Shown here piece after piece: positions 1 through 7,416 of a stretch of DNA of 64,000 nt (positions within the stretch are counted from its first letter, which is position 1; every line of letters starts with the position of its first letter). The notes under the pieces were generated by a model, which saw only the letters and a program-made list of their open reading frames with translations, ran no database searches and was not told the DNA's origin. The position numbers were made by a program, and so were the translations under genes. The stretch covers positions 48,044-112,043 of the forward strand of contig JALGVJ010000011.1 of the NCBI GenBank assembly GCA_029838195.1. The letters run 5' to 3'. The stretch is from Promethearchaeota archaeon. Lineage in GTDB: Archaea; Asgardarchaeota; Lokiarchaeia; Sigyniarchaeales; SOKP01.

Positions 1-140
1 GATTTGCTCCCGAAATCAAAGAAGGCATTGAGAAAAATGCCTCCATTAAAAAAACTTTATCCATGAATGAAACAGAACTAAAAGAATATATCAAACAACT
101 GAAGAACGGTTTATTTAATAATGCAGAAACTATACTATAA
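1..140 (+). CDS. C-terminal end of a gene cut by the window edge
   Basis: An open frame enters from the left edge (codons from base 3) and ends at TAA 138-140, giving the last 45 residues of a protein. The fragment is helical and charged and has no motif I recognise. The stop lies only 19 bases before the next start, so it is probably co-transcribed with the MglA-like GTPase. In many genomes MglA-type GTPases sit beside a roadblock (MglB-like) partner, but this fragment is too short to test that. Confidence 0.6.
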   Translation, partial: FAPEIKEGIEKNASIKKTLSMNETELKEYIKQLKNGLFNNAETIL

Positions 141-159
141 GGGGTGAGCTAAAAAAAAA

Positions 160-780
160 ATGAATTCTTCCTTGACATCTAAAGATGTATTTGACTTTGG
201 CTCAAGCCTTCTTCAGTTAAAAGTGGTATATTGGGGTCCCGGCGAATCGGGAAAAACCACGAGTTATAACGTGCTCAAAGAAGAGCTTCGTTCTAAGAAG
301 ATTTCTCGAAGTATATCCGTGGAAACCACCGATGGCAGAACGCTCTGGAAGGATTGCATGTATTTATCCTTTTCATTAAAGCTAAATAAGTTCACGTTTG
401 ATGTCGTCGTCCAGGTGGTCACGTGTACGGGTCAAGAACGGTTTCTCTCCACCCGGGAATACGTGTTAGATGGAGCTGATGGGATCGTTTTCGTGGCAGA
501 CTCCTCACCTTTAAAGCGAGAAGAAAACAAGCGGAGTTTTCGGGAACTCATGAGCTTCACGGCTTCGAATAACGTTCCTTACGTGGTTCAATTGAACAAG
601 CGGGATTTATCTGATGCGATTTCTGAAGAAGAGTTTAAAAAAGATCTGGAATTACCGGAGGAAAAAGCGTATCCGGACGGCACGTTGGTGGTATATCCTA
701 CCATTGCCACGGAAAAAGTCAATGTTTTATATTGTTTTAAAGACTTATTGGGGCTTATTTTATTTAAAAACTTCTTATGA
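160..780 (+). CDS. MglA-like small Ras-superfamily GTPase
   Basis: A 206-residue single-domain GTPase, probably a cytosolic nucleotide switch. The P-loop is GPGESGKTT (residues 26-34) just after a beta strand (KVVYW), the MglA-type arrangement. The G3 region reads TGQE (90-93) after VVTC, so the usual DxxG aspartate is absent, as in MglA where this reads PGQ. G4 is NKRD (146-149), preceded by YVVQL exactly as in MglA. The stretch DGADGIVFVADS matches the MglA signature. No lipidation motif or extra domain is visible. GGGGTGAG about 12 bases upstream supports the start. In bacteria MglA works with the roadblock protein MglB in cell polarity; the role here is not shown by the sequence. Family assignment is solid. 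Confidence 0.88.
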   Translation: MNSSLTSKDVFDFGSSLLQLKVVYWGPGESGKTTSYNVLKEELRSKKISRSISVETTDGRTLWKDCMYLSFSLKLNKFTFDVVVQVVTCTGQERFLSTREYVLDGADGIVFVADSSPLKREENKRSFRELMSFTASNNVPYVVQLNKRDLSDAISEEEFKKDLELPEEKAYPDGTLVVYPTIATEKVNVLYCFKDLLGLILFKNFL

Positions 781-875
781 ATAAATACATGATTTTATAA
801 AGTTTTTTTATAATCTTTTTTCTATTTCATGATACCTATAATTCAGTAACTTAGAATTTTTTTTATTTATATAGT

Positions 876-1529
876 TTGACTAAAAACTTCAGATTAAATA
901 ATAATATTCAATTAATCATTTACCACCTCGAAAGAAAAATGCCTTCTCTCATAGAATATCCTTCATTAAGTTATAAGGCAAAAAAAAAGCTGAAAATTGA
1001 AATTCTTGACCATTCGTTCAGGAAATATAATTTTCTAATGGAATCCTTGAGCATCTCCCGATTTGCCAAAATTCTACACCATTCTTTTTCTGAACATGAT
1101 ATTTCTGAAATACAAGAAGTTTTAAATAATTTTTCCGATGATTGGAAACGATACAAGATTCGTTTTCAACTCACTACTAAATTATTACCCTTCCACGGAG
1201 AACCCCATTCAGTGCACGATTTGATGGAATATCGGTTCAATGTGTTACAGCAGCATTTAAAAGAACTATATCATATCGCTCCCATTTTCAATTTACAGCG
1301 GGCCACTCATAATGCAAAAGTATTATTAACAATGTTGGATCAAAAAAATTATTGTCCTGTCCTTAGCACGCAGTTGGCATTAATTTTATTTGTCACAGAC
1401 ACTCGAGACTCGTTGGTCAAGGAGGGTAAAAAGAAACCGATTTTACAAGTTAATATTCGGAATTTATGTAAAACTTCTGCTTACGCCTTTCATAGAGCAC
1501 GAAACAAGTTAGGAATAAGTCGATTTTAA
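876..1529 (+). CDS. Small protein with TFB-like C-terminal half (paralogue of 4946-5581)
   Basis: Up to 217 residues from TTG 876; an ATG at 939 (residue 22) is an equally good start, and neither has a clear ribosome-binding site. The C-terminal ~90 residues pair with the protein at 4946: FNLQRATHNAKVLLTMLDQK here against FDMERAKINMLILIDKLDAK there, followed in both by a hydrophobic helix (ALILFVTDTRD / AFLIYITDVKD) and a last basic helix. The hydrophobic helix, spacer and final helix-turn-helix-like pair resemble the end of a TFIIB cyclin repeat (compare CSLIALTSAYREK in the TFB at 7417). No zinc ribbon. Inference: a divergent, core-less TFB or DNA-binding regulator. I do not recognise a named family. 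Confidence 0.6.
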   Translation: MTKNFRLNNNIQLIIYHLERKMPSLIEYPSLSYKAKKKLKIEILDHSFRKYNFLMESLSISRFAKILHHSFSEHDISEIQEVLNNFSDDWKRYKIRFQLTTKLLPFHGEPHSVHDLMEYRFNVLQQHLKELYHIAPIFNLQRATHNAKVLLTMLDQKNYCPVLSTQLALILFVTDTRDSLVKEGKKKPILQVNIRNLCKTSAYAFHRARNKLGISRF

Positions 1530-1607
1530 TCAACTTTGTCTTATTTTTATTCTTTATTTATAATTTTTCACATTTTTAGTCTTTAATGAAAAAATATCAC
1601 GTGATAT

Positions 1608-3644
1608 TTAAAAAAGCGTAACTAACTTTTCATATAAGAGAGATAAATACTGGAAAATTTTTTCATATTTTTCACTACTGATAGAGATGGATTCTCCTTG
1701 AAGTAATTTTTTGTAGAGTGATTCCACGTACTTGATATTGGAAATCGGTGTCAAACGTTTTTTTAACATGTATTCTAATCCCATGAACGTTTCGGCAAGG
1801 TTCATAGTATCGATTTTTTCGGGAGCGATATAAGAGGGAGGCTGACTGCCGTTGAAAAATTTCTTGAATAATAATTTCATGAGTAATCCTAATGCCAACA
1901 TCATGGTGCGAAAAGAGGGCTCATTCTCTCCTTGAGAAAAATATTTCTGACCCTGACAAAAAATGGATTTAACTTCTTCTAATTTATCGTAAATATCAGT
2001 ATTTTTTTCCCTCTCAGAATCCCTTTTTTCATGGACTTGCCGTGAGGTAGAAATACCATTAGAAATGGGTATTTCATAATTTTTTAATTGAGATAAGCGT
2101 TCTTGTAATTGTTTTATTTTTTGATCAATAGAGTTCATGTGGAATCGGAGCGATCGTTCAAGTTCTAACAATGAAGGGACTTTTGGAACTTCAGATTTCT
2201 TAAGAATTTTTTGCTCTATTGGAGATGAATTTTCTTGTAAAGATGGAGAATGTTTTTCTTTGATTTGAGGAGAGAGAGCAGGCTCTTGTTTGATTTGGAT
2301 GGGAGCGGATTCTTGAATGGATCCTTTTCCATTTGAGATGGTTTCATCAGCAAGATTAGAATCAGAATCTAAAGAATCAATATCAATGTGCTGAATTTCT
2401 AACTCAGGAAAAAAAGTTTTCATGTTATTTTCAAGATCATCTTTTTTAAGAAAAGATTTTCTCTTTTCTTTTTCTTTTTTAACACGTTCACGTTTCTTAT
2501 ACGTTAATTCTTGAGGAAAATAATCCTCTTTTGGAGTAAAATTATTAAGATATGTCGAGCTTGATAGGGAAGTAAAAATGGAATCTATTTTATTTGGAGC
2601 AAGACCTAATGATTGTAAAAAAGAGTGAAGATCAAGCACGTGAGCTTCGCAAGGAACAGATTTCAGCCATGTTCTTAAAAAATCTTCGGGCAATCCAAGT
2701 TTCCAATGATGTTGCCGCAAGTAGAGATATCGATTTTCGGGATTAATGAGAACCTTGTCTTCCAAATTTGCTGTATTTACATGTTCCAAACAGTATTCTT
2801 CCATGCAAGAAACGAACATTCGCTTGATAGTTGCTGGTAAATTTTTAAGGGCTCGATATTCCTCTCTATATTGCTGCAAAGGATCCTTTTTCTGAAGGAG
2901 TGGGTCACTTTTACTAATTTTTTCAATAGAAATGGAATCATCATCATTCAAAGAAGAAGCTTTTTTAAGAAGATGGCAAATACGGACATCATAAAAATGC
3001 TCCATAAACCTCAAGATTTTCTCTTGTTCATTCTCATCCTCATGGGATTTAGAAAGAAATTTTTGAATGCTTTTTATTGATTTTCCTTCATTTAACAAAA
3101 TAAAAATCTGTCCTGCTAAATTTTTGATTTTTAAAAGATCATCCCGTAGGAGGTCAAGAGTCGGACACCTTTCAATTATTTTTTTTTCAAACGATAAATC
3201 TCTCGCAATAAAATCGTAATTTAAAAATTTTTTAGTCTTCTTATTATAAAGAATGAGAGGTTGTGAAGTAAGATTTTCAGAAGTGGCAGAAGAAGGAGAT
3301 TGAATTGATGGAACAGCGAGTTTAGGGATAAGTTCTTTGGCATTTTCGCTGGTATTTAAGATGTAATGCAATGAAGGGTATTGCATGATTGCATAGATGT
3401 CTTTTAGATTTAGATTGTAGATGAGATAGAAATTGGGGATCGTGGAGTAGACATTCGCTTCTAAAATGTCATTCACGCTGGTTAGAGCCGTCGCATCGAT
3501 GGGAATGAATGTATATCCTACGGTAAAAATCTCTAAAGCATTTAAGTATTTTAAGTCCACGTGGGGATAAATGAGCACGTTCCTCTGCTTGAAAAAAATT
3601 AAGTGTAGAAATTGGGCCGTGATGAAGTCGCTTTCCGTGTCCAT
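1608..3644 (-). CDS. 678-aa protein of unknown function, downstream of FEN1-like gene
   Basis: No named family recognised. The N-terminal ~110 residues alternate strands and helices like a small globular domain; the middle (about 120-400) is helical and charged; residues ~400-490 form a low-complexity acidic and Lys/Ser/Pro linker (EKEKRKS, DSLDSDSN, LSPQIKEKHS); a coiled coil follows (SIDQKIKQLQERLSQLKNYE); the last ~110 residues are helical again. No signal peptide or membrane segment. It lies 108 bases after the FEN1-like gene on the same strand, so the pair may be co-transcribed, which would suggest a partner in DNA metabolism, but that is context only. It converges with the TFB-like gene ending at 1529. 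Confidence 0.6.
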   Translation of the reverse strand: MDTESDFITAQFLHLIFFKQRNVLIYPHVDLKYLNALEIFTVGYTFIPIDATALTSVNDILEANVYSTIPNFYLIYNLNLKDIYAIMQYPSLHYILNTSENAKELIPKLAVPSIQSPSSATSENLTSQPLILYNKKTKKFLNYDFIARDLSFEKKIIERCPTLDLLRDDLLKIKNLAGQIFILLNEGKSIKSIQKFLSKSHEDENEQEKILRFMEHFYDVRICHLLKKASSLNDDDSISIEKISKSDPLLQKKDPLQQYREEYRALKNLPATIKRMFVSCMEEYCLEHVNTANLEDKVLINPENRYLYLRQHHWKLGLPEDFLRTWLKSVPCEAHVLDLHSFLQSLGLAPNKIDSIFTSLSSSTYLNNFTPKEDYFPQELTYKKRERVKKEKEKRKSFLKKDDLENNMKTFFPELEIQHIDIDSLDSDSNLADETISNGKGSIQESAPIQIKQEPALSPQIKEKHSPSLQENSSPIEQKILKKSEVPKVPSLLELERSLRFHMNSIDQKIKQLQERLSQLKNYEIPISNGISTSRQVHEKRDSEREKNTDIYDKLEEVKSIFCQGQKYFSQGENEPSFRTMMLALGLLMKLLFKKFFNGSQPPSYIAPEKIDTMNLAETFMGLEYMLKKRLTPISNIKYVESLYKKLLQGESISISSEKYEKIFQYLSLLYEKLVTLF

Positions 3645-3752
3645 GATAAAAATAATATTTTGATATCTTAGTTCTTTTATCTTTAAAATTCAACGGATCT
3701 TTAAAAAGAAAAAATTTATTTTAGCTTCTAAGACTAATTTCTAAAATAATTT

Positions 3753-4853
3753 TTATATTGATTTATTCGAGAAAATCTCATCTAATGTAAGCTGAACATG
3801 CTTGGATTTTTTTCTGAATGTTTCAAACGCAGAAATACAAGAATGATATTTATTAATTAACTTATTTAAATTGTTTTCTACTCGAGCTTGATTGAGATGA
3901 TGGTCTTTACAAAGAAAGGCACGCACTTTTTCTCTTATGGGAGCCGTCCAAGTGAACGGTTCTTTTGGCGTGATTACTTCAGGAAAGAGAAAAATGTTCC
4001 GAACCTTAAAAATTATTTCAGGCGTGAGAGAGGAGAAATAATAATTTTTATTTCTTTCACGGTCAATGATATTTTCAAGTGTTTCATGAGCTTTTATTAA
4101 TTTCAAGGCGGTTTTTGATCCAACATGTTTGATGCCCGGAAAATAATCCGTTTTTAATAATAAGACTAAATCAATGAGTTGAAAGTAATTAATTCCCATT
4201 AATTTAAGGCTTTTCTTGAGGTCATATAACTTAGGCTCAATTTTTTGATAAACCCATTTATTTTTGATCTTTCTTCTCATGGACTTTGTTAAATTCTGAA
4301 TGACGTGAGGACTTCCGAACAAGAGCGAATCAAAATCTTGAGAGTTCATGTAATCCACGAGATGACTTTTTACTAAATGAGCACATTGAGCTTCAGCGGA
4401 AGAAGGAGATTCAATATAAGGTACACCCAATAAACTTAATAAAATTTTAGATTCTTCTACAACGGAAGGCCATAAAAATTCCTTGCTCAATCCGATTTGA
4501 CGAGCTGTTTTCCAATCCTTGTTTTTTAAGGCTTTTTCGTGCATGCGTTTCGCATATCGGAAGTCATTGAGTTGATCTTTAGTAATGATGCGTTTTAACT
4601 CCGAGACTTTGCCATCAAAACAAAACACAGGAAGAATCCGCTTTGAATACAAGAATAAAATCTTGTATAAAATTCCATAAAGGTGATTGATGACTCGCTG
4701 CGTTCTGTCAATGAATAAGGAATCGGTATTCTTAGCAGTGAAATTTAACGTGCTAAATAAAAAATTAGGAGTATCAATTGCAATGACTGTTCCTTCCAAG
4801 GAGGTGAGAGAAATAGGTTCAGCATGGAGTAGGTCAGCAATTTTCACTCCCAT
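3753..4853 (-). CDS. fen: FEN1/XPG-family flap endonuclease homologue
   Basis: 366 residues, collinear with archaeal FEN1 over its whole length, including the N-terminal MGVKIADL start that threads the nuclease fold. Family role: cutting 5' flaps at Okazaki fragment ends and in repair. Metal ligands by archaeal FEN1 numbering: D27 (AIDTPN), D80 (FDG), E154, D173 and D175 (SQDFDSLLFG) and D236 (KTDYFPG) are kept, but position 152 is Ser where the family has Glu (SPSSAEAQ instead of PSEGEAQ). The helix-hairpin-helix HVGSKTAL is present. The C-terminus carries a PIP box, QLTLDEIF (354-361), for PCNA. A TATA-like element lies about 20-30 bases upstream. The S152 change raises the possibility of altered or weaker activity, or of a second FEN1 paralogue elsewhere. 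Confidence 0.92.
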   Translation of the reverse strand: MGVKIADLLHAEPISLTSLEGTVIAIDTPNFLFSTLNFTAKNTDSLFIDRTQRVINHLYGILYKILFLYSKRILPVFCFDGKVSELKRIITKDQLNDFRYAKRMHEKALKNKDWKTARQIGLSKEFLWPSVVEESKILLSLLGVPYIESPSSAEAQCAHLVKSHLVDYMNSQDFDSLLFGSPHVIQNLTKSMRRKIKNKWVYQKIEPKLYDLKKSLKLMGINYFQLIDLVLLLKTDYFPGIKHVGSKTALKLIKAHETLENIIDRERNKNYYFSSLTPEIIFKVRNIFLFPEVITPKEPFTWTAPIREKVRAFLCKDHHLNQARVENNLNKLINKYHSCISAFETFRKKSKHVQLTLDEIFSNKSI

Positions 4854-4945
4854 GACCTATCTGTTTTATCCTCATATTTAAAGAAAAAATCAGTATTAGG
4901 GAAAAATCATTTTTATTTAAATAAATTTAATGAGTAGTTAAGAGG
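4854..4945. promoter_or_regulatory. Divergent promoter region
   Basis: A 92-base gap between two outward-facing genes. For the plus-strand gene (4946) there is a TATA-like ATTTAAATAAAT at 4914-4925, about 20-30 bases before the ATG, and GAGG directly before the start. For the minus-strand FEN1 homologue the complement of 4871-4883 reads CTTTAAATATGAG, about 20-30 bases before its ATG at 4853. Both transcripts should therefore have very short leaders, which is common in archaea. Confidence 0.5.
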
Positions 4946-5581
4946 ATGATGGAAAATGTAAATTATATTGAAAAAAAATTTCATGAAAACAATGTTAATG
5001 GAAATTTTATAAACCTTGGTGCGACTGATTTCAACCAAGAAATAGATAAACATGATGTAATAAATGTTCTATTACGTTATTTCTCTATTCCTGTCCTTAG
5101 AGCTTCTTCTAACCGCATGAAAACAGCAATGGTATCATTTTTAGCTCGAATTCTTAATAAAAATAAATCATGGATTCGTGATTCTATAAACGAATTTTTA
5201 GAAAACTGCCAATCGTTTAAAGAGATTCTAAAACAAGAATTAAAAAAGTTGAAATTGGACGGATGCTTCGACCCCATCGAAACGCACATTAACCTCTTGA
5301 ATCGCTTTCTCGAACAACTTCATTCCTTTACAAATGCGTTCGATATGGAACGTGCCAAGATAAACATGTTAATCCTCATTGATAAATTAGACGCTAAATC
5401 TAAGTTCATGCCTCTTTTTAACCTAAACATTCATCTTGCTTTTTTGATATATATTACCGATGTTAAGGATTACGAGGTTTTGAGAGCTAATATTTCTCCT
5501 CTTAAGTTAGAAAATATTTGCTACATGACAAATTGTAAAGAAAAACAATTGTTTCAATTAAAGGCGATCCTTTCTCCTTAA
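4946..5581 (+). CDS. Small protein with TFB-like C-terminal half (paralogue of 876-1529)
   Basis: 211 residues; ATG 4946 or the immediately following ATG 4949. Mostly helical. Its second half aligns with the 876-1529 product: FDMERAKINMLILIDKLDAK, then HLAFLIYITDVKD, then a closing helix. The middle holds a charged helix pair (NEFLENCQSFKEILKQELKK). As with its paralogue, the layout recalls one TFIIB cyclin repeat with its terminal helix-turn-helix, without zinc ribbon. The last codons lie inside a 26-base direct repeat, so the present stop may have moved. The two paralogues bracket the FEN1-like gene and its 678-aa neighbour. Function not known; regulator or accessory initiation factor is an inference. 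Confidence 0.6.
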   Translation: MMENVNYIEKKFHENNVNGNFINLGATDFNQEIDKHDVINVLLRYFSIPVLRASSNRMKTAMVSFLARILNKNKSWIRDSINEFLENCQSFKEILKQELKKLKLDGCFDPIETHINLLNRFLEQLHSFTNAFDMERAKINMLILIDKLDAKSKFMPLFNLNIHLAFLIYITDVKDYEVLRANISPLKLENICYMTNCKEKQLFQLKAILSP

Positions 5582-5609
5582 AGTCAATTAAAGGCGATCC
5601 TTTCTCCTT
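5554..5609. repeat. Tandem duplication across a stop codon (26 bp, period 30)
   Basis: The 26 bases at 5554-5579 are repeated exactly at 5584-5609, separated by AAAG. The first copy encodes the last codons and stop of the 4946 gene; the second is outside the frame. A local slippage or repair duplication is the simplest reading. Confidence 0.9.
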
Positions 5610-5648
5610 GAAAAAACTCATTTTATCTAATTATATTTATTACTTAAA

Positions 5649-6404
5649 CTATGGCAAATAAAAGGTAATGCCTTGATCAGTAATTTCAAATTTTAACGAA
5701 ATCTTTTTCTCATTATAATGGATGATTAACCTTCTAAGCCTACCATGTGAATGAGCTTCCATGAGATGAGGTGGAAAAAGCTCAAGAGTCACTCCCTTTA
5801 TCCTCTCAAATAAAGAGGAATAAAAAACATTATCCTGAGAAGTAGTCGGATTCGTAGAAAACTCATGAATGAGAAATACAAGAATATTTTTAAATGAACA
5901 ATAAAATAAGAGAGGCACCAATTGCTTTTCAAAAAAATCATTAATAATAACTTCTCTTATATTCATGTCCTCTTCCATGGATAAACGCAATCGCAAGTGA
6001 TGAGAGATGTTATCCACGACCATACATTTGAGATAAGGAATATTAGGCAAGTATTTTTCAAGAAGTCCTTGAAAAAGTAATTCTTGTTTTTCATATGAAA
6101 GGAGGACAGAACGAGCCGGAAAAATGAAAAAGCGCTCATGAAGGGATGAAGATTTATTATTATAAAATATTTCTAATTGTTTGAGTCGCTTAACGGGAAA
6201 ATGTTCGGAAGCTTGAATCCACGCGCACGCATGACGTGATCCGAGTAAATGATAGACTAAATAGAGAACAAGATTAGTTTTTCCGCTTCCTGCTTTCCCC
6301 TTTACATGAATGACATTTTCTCTTTTTAAAATAAGAGAAATAATTTCCAAGAGGTCTTTTTCATTCAAAATCTTTAAACTTCTTTTTTCTTTTTTTCGAG
6401 CCAT
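5649..6404 (-). CDS. RecA-superfamily ATPase (RadB/KaiC-like, divergent)
   Basis: 251 residues. Walker A is GKAGSGKT (36-43); Walker B is the hydrophobic strand ending MVVD (about 128-131) followed by NISHHLRLRL, as in RadA/RadB/KaiC proteins. Near residue 180 the strand ILVFLIHEFS with STNPTTSQDNVFYSSLFERI matches the region after Walker B in RadB, where the strand ends in a polar residue and leads to a variable loop. There is no N-terminal helix-hairpin-helix as in RadA. RadB-type proteins assist recombination; KaiC-type ones serve signalling. The start overlaps the preceding gene by 44 bases, suggesting translational coupling. Subfamily is uncertain. Confidence 0.75.
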   Translation of the reverse strand: MARKKEKRSLKILNEKDLLEIISLILKRENVIHVKGKAGSGKTNLVLYLVYHLLGSRHACAWIQASEHFPVKRLKQLEIFYNNKSSSLHERFFIFPARSVLLSYEKQELLFQGLLEKYLPNIPYLKCMVVDNISHHLRLRLSMEEDMNIREVIINDFFEKQLVPLLFYCSFKNILVFLIHEFSTNPTTSQDNVFYSSLFERIKGVTLELFPPHLMEAHSHGRLRRLIIHYNEKKISLKFEITDQGITFYLP

Positions 6405-6720
6405 TATTATTTTCTCTTAAAGCTTGTAAAACCCTTTTCTCAAGATTATCATGAGATCTGTTAGGCAAGATAATAGTATTATCACGCTTGGAAGAATTGT
6501 TTTCCGCATTTTTAAGGTTCATGGCTAATAACATTAAGGGTAACCATTTATCCGTTCCATCAGAAGAATTTCCTTTTATTTTCAAGTGTTTTTTGTATTT
6601 CACGAACAGGAAATAGACGATAATGACGCACGTGATATAAATGACATATTGGGGATTGGTTTGAATGAACACGATTAAGAACATTATCAAGATTAGATAG
6701 AATAAACATTTAAATGTCAT
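6361..6720 (-). CDS. Small two-helix membrane protein
   Basis: Start chosen at ATG 6720 (119 residues) because AGGAGGT lies 12 bases before it, while the longer reading to 6762 would run through the TATA-like sequence. Residues ~3-20 (CLFYLILIMFLIVFI) and ~24-40 (YVIYITCVIIVYFLFV) are two membrane helices, followed by a basic KYKKHLKIK stretch and a polar ~70-residue tail rich in Asn, Lys and Arg. The tail is probably cytosolic by the positive-inside rule. It is the first gene of an operon with the RadB/KaiC-like ATPase. No family recognised. Confidence 0.6.
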   Translation of the reverse strand: MTFKCLFYLILIMFLIVFIQTNPQYVIYITCVIIVYFLFVKYKKHLKIKGNSSDGTDKWLPLMLLAMNLKNAENNSSKRDNTIILPNRSHDNLEKRVLQALRENNNGSKKRKKKFKDFE

Positions 6721-6732
6721 TTTTTTGATACT

Positions 6733-6756
6733 ACCTCCTGTATAGTATTTAAATAC
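6733..6756 (-). promoter_or_regulatory. Promoter and ribosome-binding site for the 6720 gene
   Basis: GTATTTAAATAC at 6745-6756 is a perfect palindrome and a good TATA candidate; the complement of 6733-6739 is AGGAGGT, a full Shine-Dalgarno sequence. This is what decides the start at 6720 over the upstream ATG. Confidence 0.55.
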
Positions 6757-6762
6757 ATTCAT

Positions 6763-7416
6763 TCTATATAAAGAAAAAAAGTTCTATCACGCAAATAGAA
6801 GAAAAAATACCCAATTGAACAATGTTTATTTTCTTATGAGAAATTGTATTAAAGAAAAGATTTTATAGAATTGGTTTAATTTAATATAGATCAATCAGTT
6901 TTTGGAAATATTTTTTATTCAATATGCCAAAAAAATGGAAAAAATAAAAGAAAATTATTATTAAACCGTTTTCCTTAAGGATTCAAAAAAGCTCATATTA
7001 TTAAAATTCTAATATTTCACGATGTCTTTCTACACCTAATATTTTGAGAGAAGAACCCAAATTCTCACCAAGATCATCAAATCAAGAAGAGAAGAATTAC
7101 ATTAAGAAGCCTAATTAATTCTGGATTTTGGAAGAGTGTATATTTATATTTAAGAAATGAATTAATGATTAACACATTTAAAAGAATAGCTTTAATTTAA
7201 AAAATTTTGATCTCAAAACAAGCCCAAAAGTGATCAACACTTTTTGTGAGATTGATTTTTTGCTAAATATTGTTCATTTATTAGGACATTAAATGAAATA
7301 ATTCCATCATAAATATAAAGGATATTAAAAATGAGGTCAAAACCGTAAAGTTTAAAAGGCACACTCCCCCCAGTATATTTCCTTAAGAAAAAATGTAAAA
7401 TGAGTTGTAATAAAAA
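6763..7416. other. Long non-coding gap upstream of TFB
   Basis: About 650 AT-rich bases between divergent genes. I find no open frame with coding character on either strand. A TATA-like AGTTTAAAAG lies near 7347-7358, followed by an unusual C-run (CACTCCCCCC around 7362-7371), some 45 bases before the TFB start, so TFB may have a structured or regulated leader. Nothing else recognised. Confidence 0.4.
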
